Below the pieces are notes generated by a model. The model did not search any database. It was not told the DNA's origin and worked only from the letters and a program-made list of their open reading frames with translations. A stretch of 34,850 nt of DNA from Streptomyces acidicola (GTDB lineage: Bacteria > Actinomycetota > Actinomycetes > Streptomycetales > Streptomycetaceae): positions 1 through 34,850 of the forward strand of contig NZ_VMNX01000086.1 in NCBI RefSeq assembly GCF_009377235.1, read 5' to 3'. The translations under genes and the position numbers were made by a program. This document shows positions 34,445-34,850 of the stretch, in pieces; position 1 is the stretch's first letter; each line of letters starts with the position of its first letter.

Positions 34445-34699
34445 TCAGCGGGTGCGCGTGCCGGCAAGCCACGTCTTCCAAACATGTCGGGTGTTCGGCA
34501 CCTCGGGATGGTTCAGGAGCCAGAGAACGTAGCCCGCGTGGAGCTGTGCCCACGAGTTCCCCGAGCGATGAGCCCTGTGGAGCCTGCCGCGCAACTCGTC
34601 TCCGTCCACCGCCCGGGCCACACGCACGTACTCACGGTCCTTGCACCGATAGGGCCGCTGGACAGCGAGGTCGACCAGATCGACGAGCTTCGTTCTCAC
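34445..34699 (-). CDS. Hypothetical 84-residue protein
   Basis: Open frame from GTG 34699 with no strong ribosome site. The sequence is plausible for a real helical protein (GNSWAQLHAGYVLWLLNHPE) and basic overall, but no family is recognised and it may be a gene fragment. The stretch from 34236 to 34444 and that from 34700 to 34850 show no convincing gene; the latter is somewhat less GC-rich and could be remnant mobile DNA. Confidence 0.35.
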   Translation of the reverse strand: MRTKLVDLVDLAVQRPYRCKDREYVRVARAVDGDELRGRLHRAHRSGNSWAQLHAGYVLWLLNHPEVPNTRHVWKTWLAGTRTR

Positions 34700-34850
34700 C
34701 TGGTCGTTGTGGTGGGCAGTGGCGGTTGAGTCCCGAGAAGTGGTGTACGGGTTTTGACCTGATCTGGGGGTTTGCTCCAGCGTCGGGATGAGGCCCGCAT
34801 AGACGAACGGCCACCGGCTGATCTTTCAAGACGACCAAGTCTTTGAAGGA

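Overview
The window is high-GC actinobacterial DNA and most probably comes from Streptomyces. GC-rich third codon positions, GTG/TTG starts behind GGAGG-type ribosome sites, a WhiJ-like helix-turn-helix/ATP-binding cassette, TPR-CHAT proteins and a pSAM2-style tRNA-Pro attachment remnant all point that way. No CRISPR array, rRNA gene or intact tRNA gene was seen.

Left part (1-9010). A compact archaeal-type aspartyl-tRNA synthetase (aspS) lies behind what reads as a complete T-box leader. The leader has an AGTA/GAA specifier loop with the Asp codon GAC, a canonical T-box core, and a small hairpin over the ribosome binding site. An aminoglycoside-phosphotransferase-fold kinase follows. Convergent to it is a minus-strand unit: a 55-residue peptide, a strong hairpin, a JmjC/cupin-type oxygenase and an aldo/keto reductase. 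That layout resembles a small RiPP pathway. Next come a Cys-rich protein coupled to a GHKL ATP-binding protein, a divergent HTH-TPR regulator and a serine beta-lactamase-type hydrolase.

Middle part (9089-27982) is a defence island. It holds (i) a minus-strand operon of a Rad50/SMC-like ATPase, a 126-residue protein and a DUF6119/TIGR04141-type protein; (ii) a DUF433 antitoxin with a PIN-like toxin; (iii) a type I restriction-modification operon in the order pseudo-methylase, hsdM, hsdS, hsdR; and (iv) a two-gene unit of an unrecognised 524-residue protein and a PLD-like protein. The pseudo-methylase resembles an HsdM-HsdS fusion with an N-terminal HTH and degenerate catalytic motifs. The two divergent promoter regions of this island, about 9.8 kb apart, each carry an 18-bp dyad of the form GATAA-N6-TTATC. 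This suggests one regulator for all four units.

Right part (28072-34850). A perfect 14-bp-stem hairpin separates the PLD unit from a minus-strand operon of a 131-residue protein, a membrane protein and a 1271-residue TPR-CHAT caspase-like protease, which resembles CATRA-type conflict systems. To its right is a 42-nt 3' piece of tRNA-Pro starting exactly at the anticodon loop, then a 40-bp perfect palindrome (probable tRNA terminator) and a decayed tyrosine integrase. These mark an attachment scar and probably the right edge of the island.

Functions are assigned by reading motifs only; no database search was run. Links between genes (RiPP, self-resistance, shared regulator) are inferences and are marked as such.
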